From assembly GCA_045546915.1 (NCBI GenBank), contig JAZQDU010000009.1:51692-115691 (forward strand): 64,000 nt of DNA, in the 5' to 3' direction. Each line of letters begins with the position of its first letter. The stretch's first letter is position 1. Below, piece after piece: positions 35,681-43,593 of this stretch. The notes under the pieces were generated by a model. It was not told the origin of the DNA, searched no databases, and saw only the letters and a list, made by a program, of their open reading frames with translations. The DNA is from UMGS172 sp045546915 (GTDB taxonomy: Bacteria > Bacillota > Clostridia > Oscillospirales > Acutalibacteraceae). The translations under genes were made by a program, and so were the position numbers.

Positions 35681-37679
35681 ATATTTTTTTAAAAACTATA
35701 CCCGTTCTTGACGGCAAATAGCATTTAAAGCCTATTCTGCCATCAGGAAGCGTCTCGGTATTATACTTATACAATGTATCAATACGGTCAAAGCCACCAT
35801 AAACTCCATTATCGGTCGATAGAATCGCTTGATATTGTCCTTCTTCCACAACCGGTATAAAATATCCCTCAAACGATTTTTCGTGGTGGAAGTTGAAAAC
35901 AAAAATATTTTTGCCCTTAGCATAGGCTATAACCTTGTCCCCGTCATGCACCCAAAGGTTAACTGCCGATTTTGACATAATTCTTTCCCTTTTAAGGAAA
36001 TGTATCATATCACGGTCAAAAAGATTAAGCCCTTGATATCTTAACAAATCATTATCTGCCAGACTCCACTGGCGACGGCAATAATGATAACTCCAACCGT
36101 TACCCTCACGCGGAAAATCTATCCACTCCGGATGGCCAAACTCGTTACCCATAAAATTAAGGTATCCCTCACCAGCAAGCGATGCCGTAATAAGCCTTAT
36201 CATTTTATGGAGTGCAACACCTCGGTCAATAATCATGCTGTTTGACGCTTTGTTCATTGAGGTATACATTTCTGCATCGCAAAGACGGAACATAATTGTT
36301 TTATCGCCAACAAGTGCTTGGTCGTGCGACTCACAATAGCCAATATTCTTTTCTTTGGGACGACGGCAGTTGAGTTCGTACCACAGTTTCTGCATATCCC
36401 AATCTTCGTCTTTATATTCTTTAATAAACTTTATCCACAAATCAGGCATACCCATAGAAAGACGATAGTCAAAACCTATACCACCATCTTTTATTTTAAG
36501 GCACATACCCGGCATTCCCGACATATCCTCAGCAATAGTAATAGCCTTCGGATTAAGTGTATGAATTAAATCGTTTGCAAGTTGAAGATAGGTTACCGCC
36601 TCGGTGTCGGTGTTCATGGAGAAATACATATCATAATTACTAAAGGCGCTTCCTAAACCATGGTCATGATAAAGCATTGAAGTAACACCATCAAAGCGGA
36701 ATCCGTCAAAATGATAAGTTTCCATCCAGAACTTTAAATTAGAAAGCAAAAAATGCAAAACTTCATTCTTGCCGTAATTAAAAAGTTTTGTATCCCACGC
36801 AATATGATTACCCTTAGGCCCTTCATGGAAAAACTGATACTCGGTACCGTCAAACAAATTAAGACCCTCACCGGTGTTTTTAACGGCATGAGAATGTACA
36901 ACATCAAGCAAAACGGTAATGCCCATACTGTGTGCAGTATTTATAAGATTTTTAAGTTCGGCACCGTAGCCATATCGTGACGATGCGGCAAAAAAGTTAG
37001 ATACCTGATAACCAAAAGAGCCATAATAAGGATGCTCCATTATTGCCATTATCTGAATAGTGTTATATCCCAAACGCTTTATTTTAGGCAATATTTTTTC
37101 GGTAAACTCATTATAACTGCCAACTTTATAGTCTTCTTGAGCCATACCAATGTGACACTCATAAATAAACGGAGTAGTAGCCGGTTTAAAGCCGTCATCG
37201 GTCCAATTAAAACCGTCGCACAGCACGTCATCTACCTCAGCGCACCATAAATATGTCACAGGGTCTTGAACAACCCTTGTTGCAAAGGTAGGAACTCTGC
37301 GCAAGGTTTCTCCACTATGAATAACTATTGCTTGTACCTTATCTCCAATATGCAAAGCATCTTTTGGCAACAAGATTTCAAAAATACCGTTAGATAACTT
37401 GTTCATCTTAAGGGCATAGATATCCCAGTTATTAAAATCGCCGGTAAAATACATATCTTCAGCCGCAGGTGCCCATTCACGGTAAACCCAGCCTTGGTCG
37501 GTAAGATGTATACCAAAATACTTATATCCGTCAGCGAAACCATCCCAAGAACCGTTATCACCCAAAAGTTCTTTTCGCTTAATATCAAACAACTTCATTC
37601 TAAGCGCAATATCAGGTTCATGCGGTGCTAAATAAGGGTCATACTTTATAATATTGTAACTCAAAATCGGCCACCTCAC
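35679..37679 (-). CDS. glgB: 1,4-alpha-glucan branching enzyme
   Basis: 666-residue GH13 enzyme that makes alpha-1,6 branches in glycogen. An N-terminal CBM48 (VYREWAPAAEDMYFTGDFNN) precedes the TIM barrel with DVVHSHAVKNTGEGLN, nucleophile Asp in FRFDGVTSMLY, acid/base Glu in ITIAEDMSG and the third acidic residue in CESHDQALVGD. The C-terminal part (SYHYCRRQWSLADNDLLRY and FVFNFHHEKSFEGY) resembles the eukaryote/Bacteroides-type branching enzymes (GH13 subfamily 8) more than the usual Firmicutes GlgB. No other glycogen gene is adjacent. It is transcribed alone from a promoter just upstream. Confidence 0.93.
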   Translation of the reverse strand: MRWPILSYNIIKYDPYLAPHEPDIALRMKLFDIKRKELLGDNGSWDGFADGYKYFGIHLTDQGWVYREWAPAAEDMYFTGDFNNWDIYALKMNKLSNGIFEILLPKDALHIGDKVQAIVIHSGETLRRVPTFATRVVQDPVTYLWCAEVDDVLCDGFNWTDDGFKPATTPFIYECHIGMAQEDYKVGSYNEFTEKILPKIKRLGYNTIQIMAIMEHPYYGSFGYQVSNFFAASSRYGYGAELKNLINTAHSMGITVLLDVVHSHAVKNTGEGLNLFDGTEYQFFHEGPKGNHIAWDTKLFNYGKNEVLHFLLSNLKFWMETYHFDGFRFDGVTSMLYHDHGLGSAFSNYDMYFSMNTDTEAVTYLQLANDLIHTLNPKAITIAEDMSGMPGMCLKIKDGGIGFDYRLSMGMPDLWIKFIKEYKDEDWDMQKLWYELNCRRPKEKNIGYCESHDQALVGDKTIMFRLCDAEMYTSMNKASNSMIIDRGVALHKMIRLITASLAGEGYLNFMGNEFGHPEWIDFPREGNGWSYHYCRRQWSLADNDLLRYQGLNLFDRDMIHFLKRERIMSKSAVNLWVHDGDKVIAYAKGKNIFVFNFHHEKSFEGYFIPVVEEGQYQAILSTDNGVYGGFDRIDTLYKYNTETLPDGRIGFKCYLPSRTGIVFKKI

Positions 37680-37692
37680 TTTTCTAATAAAT

Positions 37693-37721
37693 ATTATATC
37701 ACATCATTTTAAATATCACAA
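37693..37721 (-). promoter_or_regulatory. Promoter of glgB
   Basis: Minus strand: TTGTGA (37721-37716), 17-bp spacer, TATAAT (37698-37693), immediately upstream of glgB; the leader would be only a few nucleotides. Confidence 0.6.
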
Positions 37722-37775
37722 CTCAAATAAACCTGTATTTATATAAAAATATTATTAAAAATACAAAAATTATTC

Positions 37776-37803
37776 TTGACTTTTGTAAAAAAGCGGTTAT
37801 AAT
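37776..37803 (+). promoter_or_regulatory. Promoter of tRNA-Gln
   Basis: TTGACT (37776-37781), 16-bp spacer, TATAAT (37798-37803); the tRNA starts 14 nt downstream. Confidence 0.85.
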
Positions 37804-37816
37804 AATTGATGTCCGT

Positions 37817-37890
37817 TGAGGAATAGTGTAACGGTAGCACGACAGACTCTGACTCTGTTTGTTGGGGTTCGAATCCCTATTCCTCAGCCA
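37817..37890 (+). tRNA. tRNA-Gln (CTG anticodon)
   Basis: Acceptor TGAGGAA pairs with TTCCTCA, discriminator G and encoded CCA. The anticodon arm ACAGA-CTCTGAC-TCTGT places CTG at 34-36, reading CAG. D and T arms are normal (GGTTCGAATCCC). Confidence 0.93.
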
Positions 37891-37926
37891 GAAAACGACA
37901 AGTTTCGACAGAAACTTGTCGTTTTC
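37891..37926 (+). terminator. Hairpin terminator directly after tRNA-Gln
   Basis: Perfect 16-bp stem (GAAAACGACAAGTTTC and complement) with GACA loop, starting at the base after the tRNA CCA. A related hairpin recurs at 38174-38209. Confidence 0.8.
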
Positions 37927-37927
37927 A

Positions 37928-38098
37928 GTTATATTCGCCTTACGGCGAGTCATATGCTCCTTCGGTGCGTGATATTTGCTTCGCAAGTGATATGCCTGCG
38001 GGCGTTAGGGGCGAATATAATATCACTGAAACCGTAGGTTTCAATATCACATTTTGCGTAGCAAAATATATCACTCCGTCGAAGACGGAATATCACTA
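37928..38098. repeat. Array of small hairpins joined by GATAT/ATATCAC linkers (REP-like element)
   Basis: At least six short GC-rich inverted repeats in a row, such as CGCCTTACGGCG, TTGCTTCGCAAG, GAAACCGTAGGTTTC, ATTTTGCGTAGCAAAAT and TCCGTCGAAGACGGA. They are separated by TGATAT or by its complement ATATCAC. The left arm TTATATTCGCC and a downstream GGCGAATATAA form an outer stem, so the hairpins nest in a larger fold. No coding potential. It looks like a non-autonomous repeat element, or a highly structured RNA if transcribed past the tRNA terminator. Confidence 0.75.
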
Positions 38099-38173
38099 AA
38101 AACTAACGGTTAGGTGAGAGTTCGAATTCATTTGCAAAAATGCCGAAAATATCTTTTTTGTAGCCCATAGACA

Positions 38174-38209
38174 AAAAACGACAATCTTCAACAGAAGGTT
38201 GTCGTTTTT
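38174..38209 (+). terminator. Second copy of the AACGACAA hairpin
   Basis: 16-bp stem (AAAAACGACAATCTTC with one G-T wobble) and AACA loop followed by TACTTTTCTCTTT. It resembles the tRNA-Gln terminator in stem base and loop, so the two bracket the hairpin array. Confidence 0.75.
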
Positions 38210-38284
38210 ACTTTTCTCTTTCTCTTATTGAAAAAACGAACTATTTTAAACTTAAAACATAGCATATAACTGAGGACTGATATT

Positions 38285-38767
38285 ATGAGAATTTCCACAT
38301 ATAACCGAAATGCCGCAGTTATTTATGCTAAAAAATGGGCTTTGAGTCGCAATCCCAAATTCTACGATTTTAGCGACATCGGCGGAGATTGCACCAACTT
38401 TGCATCCCAATGTATTTATGCGGGTTCAGGCATTATGAACTACACACCAATTTCGGGTTGGTTTTACCGCACCGCTTCCGACCGCACGGCTTCCTGGACA
38501 GGTGTTGAATACCTCTATAATTTTCTTATAACCAACCAATCCATCGGGCCTTTCGGGCACGAAGTACCACGGGAACAAATATTAGCAGGAGACATAGTTC
38601 AACTTGGCAACGAAACAGGTGATTTTTATCACACGCCTGTCATAATTGCTACACATCCCACTATTTTAGTCGCCGCCCACAGTATTGACGCACTCGAAAG
38701 ACCGCTTGATACCTATAATTTTACCACAGCACGATTTATCCACATAGACGGTGTTCGTAACTACTGA
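38285..38767 (+). CDS. Putative amidase-domain protein (Amidase_6 type)
   Basis: 160 residues with the layout of the Amidase_6 cysteine-hydrolase domain: RNAAVIYAKKWALSRNP, the Cys in GGDCTNFASQCIYAGSG, and the His in FYHTPVIIATH. Relatives are often C-terminal parts of larger secreted proteins and of spore- or wall-associated hydrolases. This one has no signal peptide and consists of the domain only, so it may act in the cytoplasm or be released by lysis. It faces a secreted C39-like gene, their stop codons lying 2 nt apart. Activity is inferred from the domain only. Confidence 0.8.
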   Translation: MRISTYNRNAAVIYAKKWALSRNPKFYDFSDIGGDCTNFASQCIYAGSGIMNYTPISGWFYRTASDRTASWTGVEYLYNFLITNQSIGPFGHEVPREQILAGDIVQLGNETGDFYHTPVIIATHPTILVAAHSIDALERPLDTYNFTTARFIHIDGVRNY

Positions 38768-38769
38768 TT

Positions 38770-39732
38770 TTAATAATACAAATATTTGTAAAAATACGGG
38801 TAAGCATTAATAAAATCCTGCAAATCATCGCGGTATTTAGAGCCGGGGTCATTTATTGTGAAATTGGACGCTTTAAGCGTATCCCCACCTTTATAACCGG
38901 TTACTACTACCCAATGCTGACTTCCGTTTTTGTTTTTAAGACCGACTATAACAGGTTTACCTAATTTTAAGATATCATAAAATTTTGAAAGATAGCCTGT
39001 AATAGAAGATTCTTGTTTATAGTTACTCGGCCAATACACACTTCCCGTCGAGGTGTATTTTAGTTTTTTAGCCATGGCGTCAGGATATATAACCGCGCCC
39101 GTTCTATACGACTCGGTCATGGCAAGCGCGGTGGTAACACAGCCAATTTCGGCCATTGTCTTACCCGAACTGCCAAGTTTAACATTTGCCCATCTCGAAT
39201 CGGTCTGCTTATAACTTGGCACATTAAGGCTCACTGCACTGTATCTTATGGCATTTTTAAGATATTTACTGCTTACATAGCCCACCTTACTGCCGTAAAA
39301 CAAAACTTTACTCCAACCGTTTTCCTCAGAGAGTACGAGCACTGTGTCTTTATTAAAAAGTACGTCAATAAGTTTATTGGAAGTACCTGCTCCGTTACGC
39401 ACATTTAGATAGCCTGAACTAACATTAACTGTTGCCTCGGAAGCATTTAATACGGTAATATAATCCGAATGGCAATATCCGAACTTTCCGTCGGAATACT
39501 CTACCCTCCAAAAGTCTCCGTTTTTCTCGGTTAATGTAAGATGCGTTCCGTTATACACGCTTCTTATTATTTCGGCACTGCTTTTGGGTGAACTTCTCAC
39601 ATACAAAGTACCGCTTTTAAGCGTAACTTTACCGGCTTTTGTACTAACACTCGTCGCCTTTGCCGATAGCGGTAGTGTCACGCAGGTTACGGCAAAAATT
39701 AAAGATAACAAAACTACTACTACTTTTTTCAT
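38770..39732 (-). CDS. Secreted C39-like peptidase with two bacterial SH3 domains
   Basis: 320 residues. A signal peptide ends near the SAKA stretch (about residue 26). Two SH3b domains follow: GTLYVRSSPKSSAEIIRSVY and GYLNVRNGAGTSNKLIDVL. A C39-like papain-fold domain comes last, with a Cys in AEIGCVTTALAMTES, a His in QHWVVVTGYKG and an INDPGSKYRDD block. SH3b domains usually bind cell-wall peptides, so it is probably a wall-bound or released hydrolase. An RBS GAAAGGAG precedes the ATG. It ends 2 nt from the stop of the convergent amidase gene. Confidence 0.87.
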   Translation of the reverse strand: MKKVVVVLLSLIFAVTCVTLPLSAKATSVSTKAGKVTLKSGTLYVRSSPKSSAEIIRSVYNGTHLTLTEKNGDFWRVEYSDGKFGYCHSDYITVLNASEATVNVSSGYLNVRNGAGTSNKLIDVLFNKDTVLVLSEENGWSKVLFYGSKVGYVSSKYLKNAIRYSAVSLNVPSYKQTDSRWANVKLGSSGKTMAEIGCVTTALAMTESYRTGAVIYPDAMAKKLKYTSTGSVYWPSNYKQESSITGYLSKFYDILKLGKPVIVGLKNKNGSQHWVVVTGYKGGDTLKASNFTINDPGSKYRDDLQDFINAYPYFYKYLYY

Positions 39733-39845
39733 TCATTTCTCCTTTCAAATTCCATAGCGTACGCATGTATATTATACCTGAGTGTTAATGTTTTGAGAAT
39801 ACTCCAAATTATAACAATATCTAAACTTAAACTTGAAAATATGTA

Positions 39846-39874
39846 TTGAAAGAATAAATGTTATATGGTACGAT
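39846..39874 (+). promoter_or_regulatory. Promoter of the histidine phosphatase gene
   Basis: TTGAAA (39846-39851), 17-bp spacer, TACGAT (39869-39874), about 45 nt before the start. Confidence 0.6.
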
Positions 39875-39918
39875 AAAGAAAAACGCATGAAGTTTATGCG
39901 CTTTAAAAGGAGAATAAT

Positions 39919-40548
39919 ATGGAACTTTATATCATTCGACATGGCGACCCGGACAGTCCCAATGACAGACTGACCGAAAAAGGTTGGAAAGAAGCCGAGG
40001 CTTTAGTTCCCCGACTGCTAAAAATTGCTCCGACCGACATATACGCTTCACCTCTTAAAAGAGCACAAGAAACTGCTCAACCGTCACTAAAAGCGTTAGG
40101 AATGGAGTTTAAAGTAGAAGAATGGATGCGCGAAAGCGAAAACTATATGCATATTTGCCGCTCTGACGATTTATTAGACGCAGGCTATACAGTCAACATC
40201 AAAGACGGCGCAAAATTAATAAAAGACTTTGCTCCCGTCCGTACTAAGGCTTTGGAAGATATGATAAAATCTTCTGACGAATTTCTTGCACGTCATGGTT
40301 ACAAAAGAGAAGGTTTAAGATACCGCATAACCGAGCCCAACGATAAGAAAATTGCTTGTTTCTGCCATTGTGGATTTGGTTCGGCATGGGTTTCACACCT
40401 TATGGGATGTCATCCCCTGTTCTCATGGTACAATCTTTGCTTTAACACGACATCGGTAACAAAATTCGTTTTTAAGGATGTTGGTAAAGGTTATGCCGTA
40501 CCCCGTGCAGAATACATAGGTGATGTATCTCACCTCTGGAAAGGTTAA
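39919..40548 (+). CDS. Histidine phosphatase family protein
   Basis: 209-residue branch-1 phosphoglycerate-mutase-like hydrolase. The phosphohistidine motif is IIRHGDPDSPN, the second catalytic region is YASPLKRAQETAQP, and the later His lies in ACFCHCGFGSAW, a variant of the usual second-His motif. The insertion around residues 75-130 is longer than in GpmB-like enzymes. Substrate unknown; these proteins dephosphorylate sugars, nucleotides or lipids. RBS AAAGGAG. It stands alone between its promoter and a shared terminator. Confidence 0.88.
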   Translation: MELYIIRHGDPDSPNDRLTEKGWKEAEALVPRLLKIAPTDIYASPLKRAQETAQPSLKALGMEFKVEEWMRESENYMHICRSDDLLDAGYTVNIKDGAKLIKDFAPVRTKALEDMIKSSDEFLARHGYKREGLRYRITEPNDKKIACFCHCGFGSAWVSHLMGCHPLFSWYNLCFNTTSVTKFVFKDVGKGYAVPRAEYIGDVSHLWKG

Positions 40549-40560
40549 TAAACAAAATAA

Positions 40561-40592
40561 AAACGGAGTGGTAAAACCACTCCGTTTTTTAC
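40561..40592. terminator. Bidirectional terminator
   Basis: Perfect 12-bp stem (AAAACGGAGTGG and complement), 5-nt loop, A and T runs on the two sides; shared by the phosphatase gene and the rpsF-ssb-rpsR operon. Confidence 0.9.
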
Positions 40593-40598
40593 TTTCAA

Positions 40599-40838
40599 TT
40601 AGTCTGCTACATAAGGAAGCAATGCAACATAACGTGCACGCTTAATAGCAGTAGTGAGCTCACGCTGATGAGCAGCACAGGTGCCGGTTACACGGCGGGG
40701 AAGGATTTTTGCACGCTCGGAAACAAACTTGCGGAGCTTTGCAACATCCTTATAATCGATGAACTCAGCACGGTCAACGCAGAAGAAACAAGCCTTCTTG
40801 CGGGGTTTACGGTGCATAGGTCTTTCGTTCTTTTCCAT
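40599..40838 (-). CDS. rpsR: Ribosomal protein bS18
   Basis: 79-residue small-subunit protein. Conserved core CFFCVDRAEFIDYKDVAKLR, then ERAKILPRRVTGTCAAHQRE and AIKRARYVALLPYV. The N-terminal CxxC with the later Cys suggests the zinc-binding form. GGAGG lies just upstream of the ATG. It is third in the standard rpsF-ssb-rpsR operon. Confidence 0.98.
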   Translation of the reverse strand: MEKNERPMHRKPRKKACFFCVDRAEFIDYKDVAKLRKFVSERAKILPRRVTGTCAAHQRELTTAIKRARYVALLPYVAD

Positions 40839-40892
40839 TTAAGGCAACCTCCTTTAAAAGAATAAAAGCATTATCGCTTAAAATCAAAATAA

Positions 40893-41327
40893 TCAGAACG
40901 GCAAATCGTCGTCCGAAGCAATCTCGGCAAAATCACCCGAGTCGCTGTTGGAGAAGGACTGAGGTGCAGCAGGTGCTGCATCAGCAGGAATAAAGCCTGC
41001 GTTACCGCCACCGTTTTTAGGCTCAACAAAGTGAGCATTATTAACAACTACTTCATAGGAAGTACGGTTGTTACCGTCTTTATCCTGATATCTGTTCATA
41101 CGCAAAGAGCCCTCGATGGCGATGCGCTGACCTTTTTTAAAGTAATCGGTAATAAATTTGGCAGTTTGTCTCCATGCAACGATGTTGATGAAGTCGGTCT
41201 GTCTTTCTTCTCCGGTTCTGTAACCGCGGTCAACCGCGATTGAAAACCTTGTCACGGCAATGTCATTATTGGTGTGACGAAGTTCAGGATTGTCAGTAAG
41301 TCTACCTATAAGAACAACAACATTCAT
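40893..41327 (-). CDS. ssb: Single-stranded DNA-binding protein
   Basis: 144 residues with an N-terminal OB fold (MNVVVLIGRLTDNPELRHT, FINIVAWRQTAKFITDYFKKGQ) and a Gly/Ala/Pro-rich linker. The acidic tail DDDLPF is the docking peptide for partner proteins. It protects ssDNA in replication and repair. It sits between rpsF and rpsR, the normal Firmicutes order. Confidence 0.98.
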   Translation of the reverse strand: MNVVVLIGRLTDNPELRHTNNDIAVTRFSIAVDRGYRTGEERQTDFINIVAWRQTAKFITDYFKKGQRIAIEGSLRMNRYQDKDGNNRTSYEVVVNNAHFVEPKNGGGNAGFIPADAAPAAPQSFSNSDSGDFAEIASDDDLPF

Positions 41328-41345
41328 TAGTCTTTCTCCTCTGAC

Positions 41346-41630
41346 TTATTTTGCAGTAACCATAACGCGAAGAACACCATCGGTAATCTTTGCAACACGG
41401 TCAAGTTCTGCAGGGAATGTGGGAGCGGCCGTGAAAGTGGCGATTACATAGTAACCTTCTGCCTCGTCGTCGATGAGATATGCCAAGCGGCGTTTACCCC
41501 AATCGTCAACGTTTTCCATGGTACCGTTCTCTGCGATAAGAGTCTTAAACTTCTCTATAAGAGCGTTAGTAGCCTCTTCTCCGTTGGCAACTGAAAAAAC
41601 CATCATTGCCTCATACTTGTTAGTAACCAT
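41346..41630 (-). CDS. rpsF: Ribosomal protein bS6
   Basis: 94 residues: KYEAMMVFSVANGEEATNAL, then VDDWGKRRLAYLIDDEAEGYYV, the bS6 fold that pairs with bS18 on the platform of the 30S subunit. The start is the ATG at 41630, 8 nt behind AGGAGG; the open frame continues upstream to 41762 without a ribosome site. First gene of the rpsF-ssb-rpsR operon. Confidence 0.97.
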   Translation of the reverse strand: MVTNKYEAMMVFSVANGEEATNALIEKFKTLIAENGTMENVDDWGKRRLAYLIDDEAEGYYVIATFTAAPTFPAELDRVAKITDGVLRVMVTAK

Positions 41631-41715
41631 TCGTTTACACCTCCTTATGGACTTTTGGACCTGCTTTTTACAGGTCAAGGAACTATATGACACAATATTT
41701 GCCATTAGCAGAAGT

Positions 41716-41744
41716 ATTATAACAAAGTCAACCTTTAAAGTCAA
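41716..41744 (-). promoter_or_regulatory. Promoter of rpsF-ssb-rpsR
   Basis: Minus strand: TTGACT (41744-41739), 17-bp spacer, TATAAT (41721-41716). The leader is about 80 nt. A possible S6:S18 autoregulatory leader is known in other bacteria; I did not confirm its motif here. Confidence 0.85.
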
Positions 41745-41778
41745 GCATTTTTTAATCTGCATTTTGCTATAATTATAC

Positions 41779-41806
41779 TTGAAATATTTAGGTTTTGTGT
41801 TAAAAT
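41779..41806 (+). promoter_or_regulatory. Promoter of pduL-hemW
   Basis: TTGAAA (41779-41784), 16-bp spacer, TAAAAT (41801-41806), about 30 nt before the pduL start. Confidence 0.55.
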
Positions 41807-41838
41807 AATATCGAACTAAATTTTAAGGAGTAATTGTT

Positions 41839-42414
41839 ATGGCAAAAGATTTTATTGTTGAAATTTCAGCACGTCACGTTCATGTTTCCAAAGAGGCTCT
41901 TGAAACACTTTTTGGTGCAGGATATGAACTCACCCCTAAAAAAGACCTTTCTCAGCCCGGTCAGTTTGCTTGCGAAGAAAGAGTTACCGTTGTAGGCCCC
42001 AAAAAAGAACTTGCAGGCGTATCTATCTTAGGCCCCTGCCGTCCTGAAACTCAGGTTGAGCTATCGGCTACCGACGCTCGTTCCATCGGCATCGTTGCCC
42101 CAATTCGCGAGTCTGGTGATGTTGCAGGTAGTGGTGCTTGTAAACTCGTCGGTCCTTGTGGCGAAGTTGAACTTAAAGAAGGCGTTATCGTTGCAAAACG
42201 TCATATTCACATGACCCCTGAAGATGCAGCAGAACTCGGCGTTAAGGATTGCCAGATTGTTAATGTTAAGGTTGCTACCGAAGGCAGAACCCTTATTTAC
42301 GGTGATACCGTTGTTAGAGTAAGTCCCAAATACGCTCTTGCCATGCATGTTGACACCGACGAGGCCAATGCAGCAGCCATTCCCGGTAGTTGCATGGGTA
42401 TTATCGTTGAATAA
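41839..42414 (+). CDS. pduL: Phosphate propanoyltransferase PduL
   Basis: 191-residue phosphotransacylase that interconverts acyl-CoA and acyl phosphate. The two half-domains carry the zinc-ligand His motifs EISARHVHVS and AKRHIHMTPEDA; GPCRPETQVELSATDARSIG and GSGACKLVGPCG are also typical. There is no N-terminal encapsulation peptide and no microcompartment gene in the window, so this is likely a cytosolic enzyme of acetate or propionate formation, an alternative to Pta. It overlaps the start of hemW by 8 nt. RBS AAGGAG. Confidence 0.93.
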   Translation: MAKDFIVEISARHVHVSKEALETLFGAGYELTPKKDLSQPGQFACEERVTVVGPKKELAGVSILGPCRPETQVELSATDARSIGIVAPIRESGDVAGSGACKLVGPCGEVELKEGVIVAKRHIHMTPEDAAELGVKDCQIVNVKVATEGRTLIYGDTVVRVSPKYALAMHVDTDEANAAAIPGSCMGIIVE

Positions 42415-43519
42415 TAAAATAGGACTTTATATCCACGTTCCCTTTTGCGCTTCTAAATGTGCTTATTGCGATTTTTATTCGGTGCCTGCAAAAGAGGAAA
42501 CATACGAAACTTACAAGGCTGTGCTTTGCCGTCATTTAACTGATGCCAAAGCACGGCTTTCAGTTTTTGCAGATACTCTGTATTTCGGCGGTGGCACTCC
42601 TACCCTATTAGGCGGAAAAAGAATTGCCGACATTGTTAACACAGCAAAGCAAGTTTTTTCACTCGAAAACGCAGAGATAACGGTTGAAGCCAATCCCGCA
42701 GAACATCTGTATGACGATTTTGTTTTAATGGCAAATTCAGGAGTCAACCGAATTTCTATAGGTATGCAGTCTTGCCTTGAAAACGAACTTAAAGCGCTTT
42801 CACGAAGGCACACAGCCGACGATGTTAAACGCACAGTTTACGACGCCAAGCGTGCAGGGATAAACAATCTTTCTATTGATGTAATGCTTGGTATACCGCA
42901 TCAAACACTTGATACCTTGAAACAATCACTTGACTATTGCCTTAATTTAGATGTCACTCATATTTCCTGTTATATGCTTAAAATTGAACCCAACACATTA
43001 TTTGGGAAGTGTGATATTTCATCTCTCAATTTACCCTGTGATGATACTGTTGCCGATATGTATTTATTCATGGCTGAATATCTTAAACAACACGGTTTTG
43101 AGCATTACGAGGTATCAAATTTTGCAAAAGCAGGTTTTAAAGCACGTCATAATATGAAATACTGGGAGCAAAAAGAATATTTAGGACTAGGTCCCTCGGC
43201 TCACTCGTTTATTTCGGATAAGCGGTTCTATTTTGACCGAAACCTTGAAACTTATATTTTGAACCCTACCCCCGTTTTTGACGGTGACGGAGGCAATGCT
43301 GACGAATATGTAATGCTAAAACTTCGAACCAGCGACGGAGTAGATTTTGCAGAATATAAGGAAAAATTTGATACAGATTTTAATAATAACGCTATATCAA
43401 AAGCAAAATTTTACGAAAAACAAGGTTTAGCCGAAGTTACCCAACATAAATTTAGACTTACATCTCAAGGATTTTTAGTTTCAAATGCAATAATAAGTGA
43501 AATAATTGAACTTCTGTAA
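42407..43519 (+). CDS. hemW: Heme chaperone HemW (radical SAM)
   Basis: About 370 residues. The [4Fe-4S] motif CASKCAYC sits in GLYIHVPFCASKCAYCDFYS near the N terminus. FGGGTPTLLGG, MQSCLENELKALSRRHTADD, GLGPSAHSFI and the C-terminal HemN_C region are HemW-like. HemW proteins bind heme for transfer and lack the extra Cys of true coproporphyrinogen oxidase. The most likely start is a TTG at 42407, inside the last codons of pduL, giving MNNKIGLYIHVPF; longer frames from 42338 run through pduL. Translational coupling to pduL is inferred. Confidence 0.9.
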   Translation: MNNKIGLYIHVPFCASKCAYCDFYSVPAKEETYETYKAVLCRHLTDAKARLSVFADTLYFGGGTPTLLGGKRIADIVNTAKQVFSLENAEITVEANPAEHLYDDFVLMANSGVNRISIGMQSCLENELKALSRRHTADDVKRTVYDAKRAGINNLSIDVMLGIPHQTLDTLKQSLDYCLNLDVTHISCYMLKIEPNTLFGKCDISSLNLPCDDTVADMYLFMAEYLKQHGFEHYEVSNFAKAGFKARHNMKYWEQKEYLGLGPSAHSFISDKRFYFDRNLETYILNPTPVFDGDGGNADEYVMLKLRTSDGVDFAEYKEKFDTDFNNNAISKAKFYEKQGLAEVTQHKFRLTSQGFLVSNAIISEIIELL

Positions 43520-43593
43520 ATTTTTTTAAGAAAAATGTAGAAATATGCAGAAATATGTGATAACATAGAAAAAAATGAATAGGAGTTGTACTT

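Noticed and set aside
38118..38140. tRNA-like T-arm
   Set aside because: Only a T-loop-like string is present; no acceptor, D or anticodon arm, so no tRNA is called.
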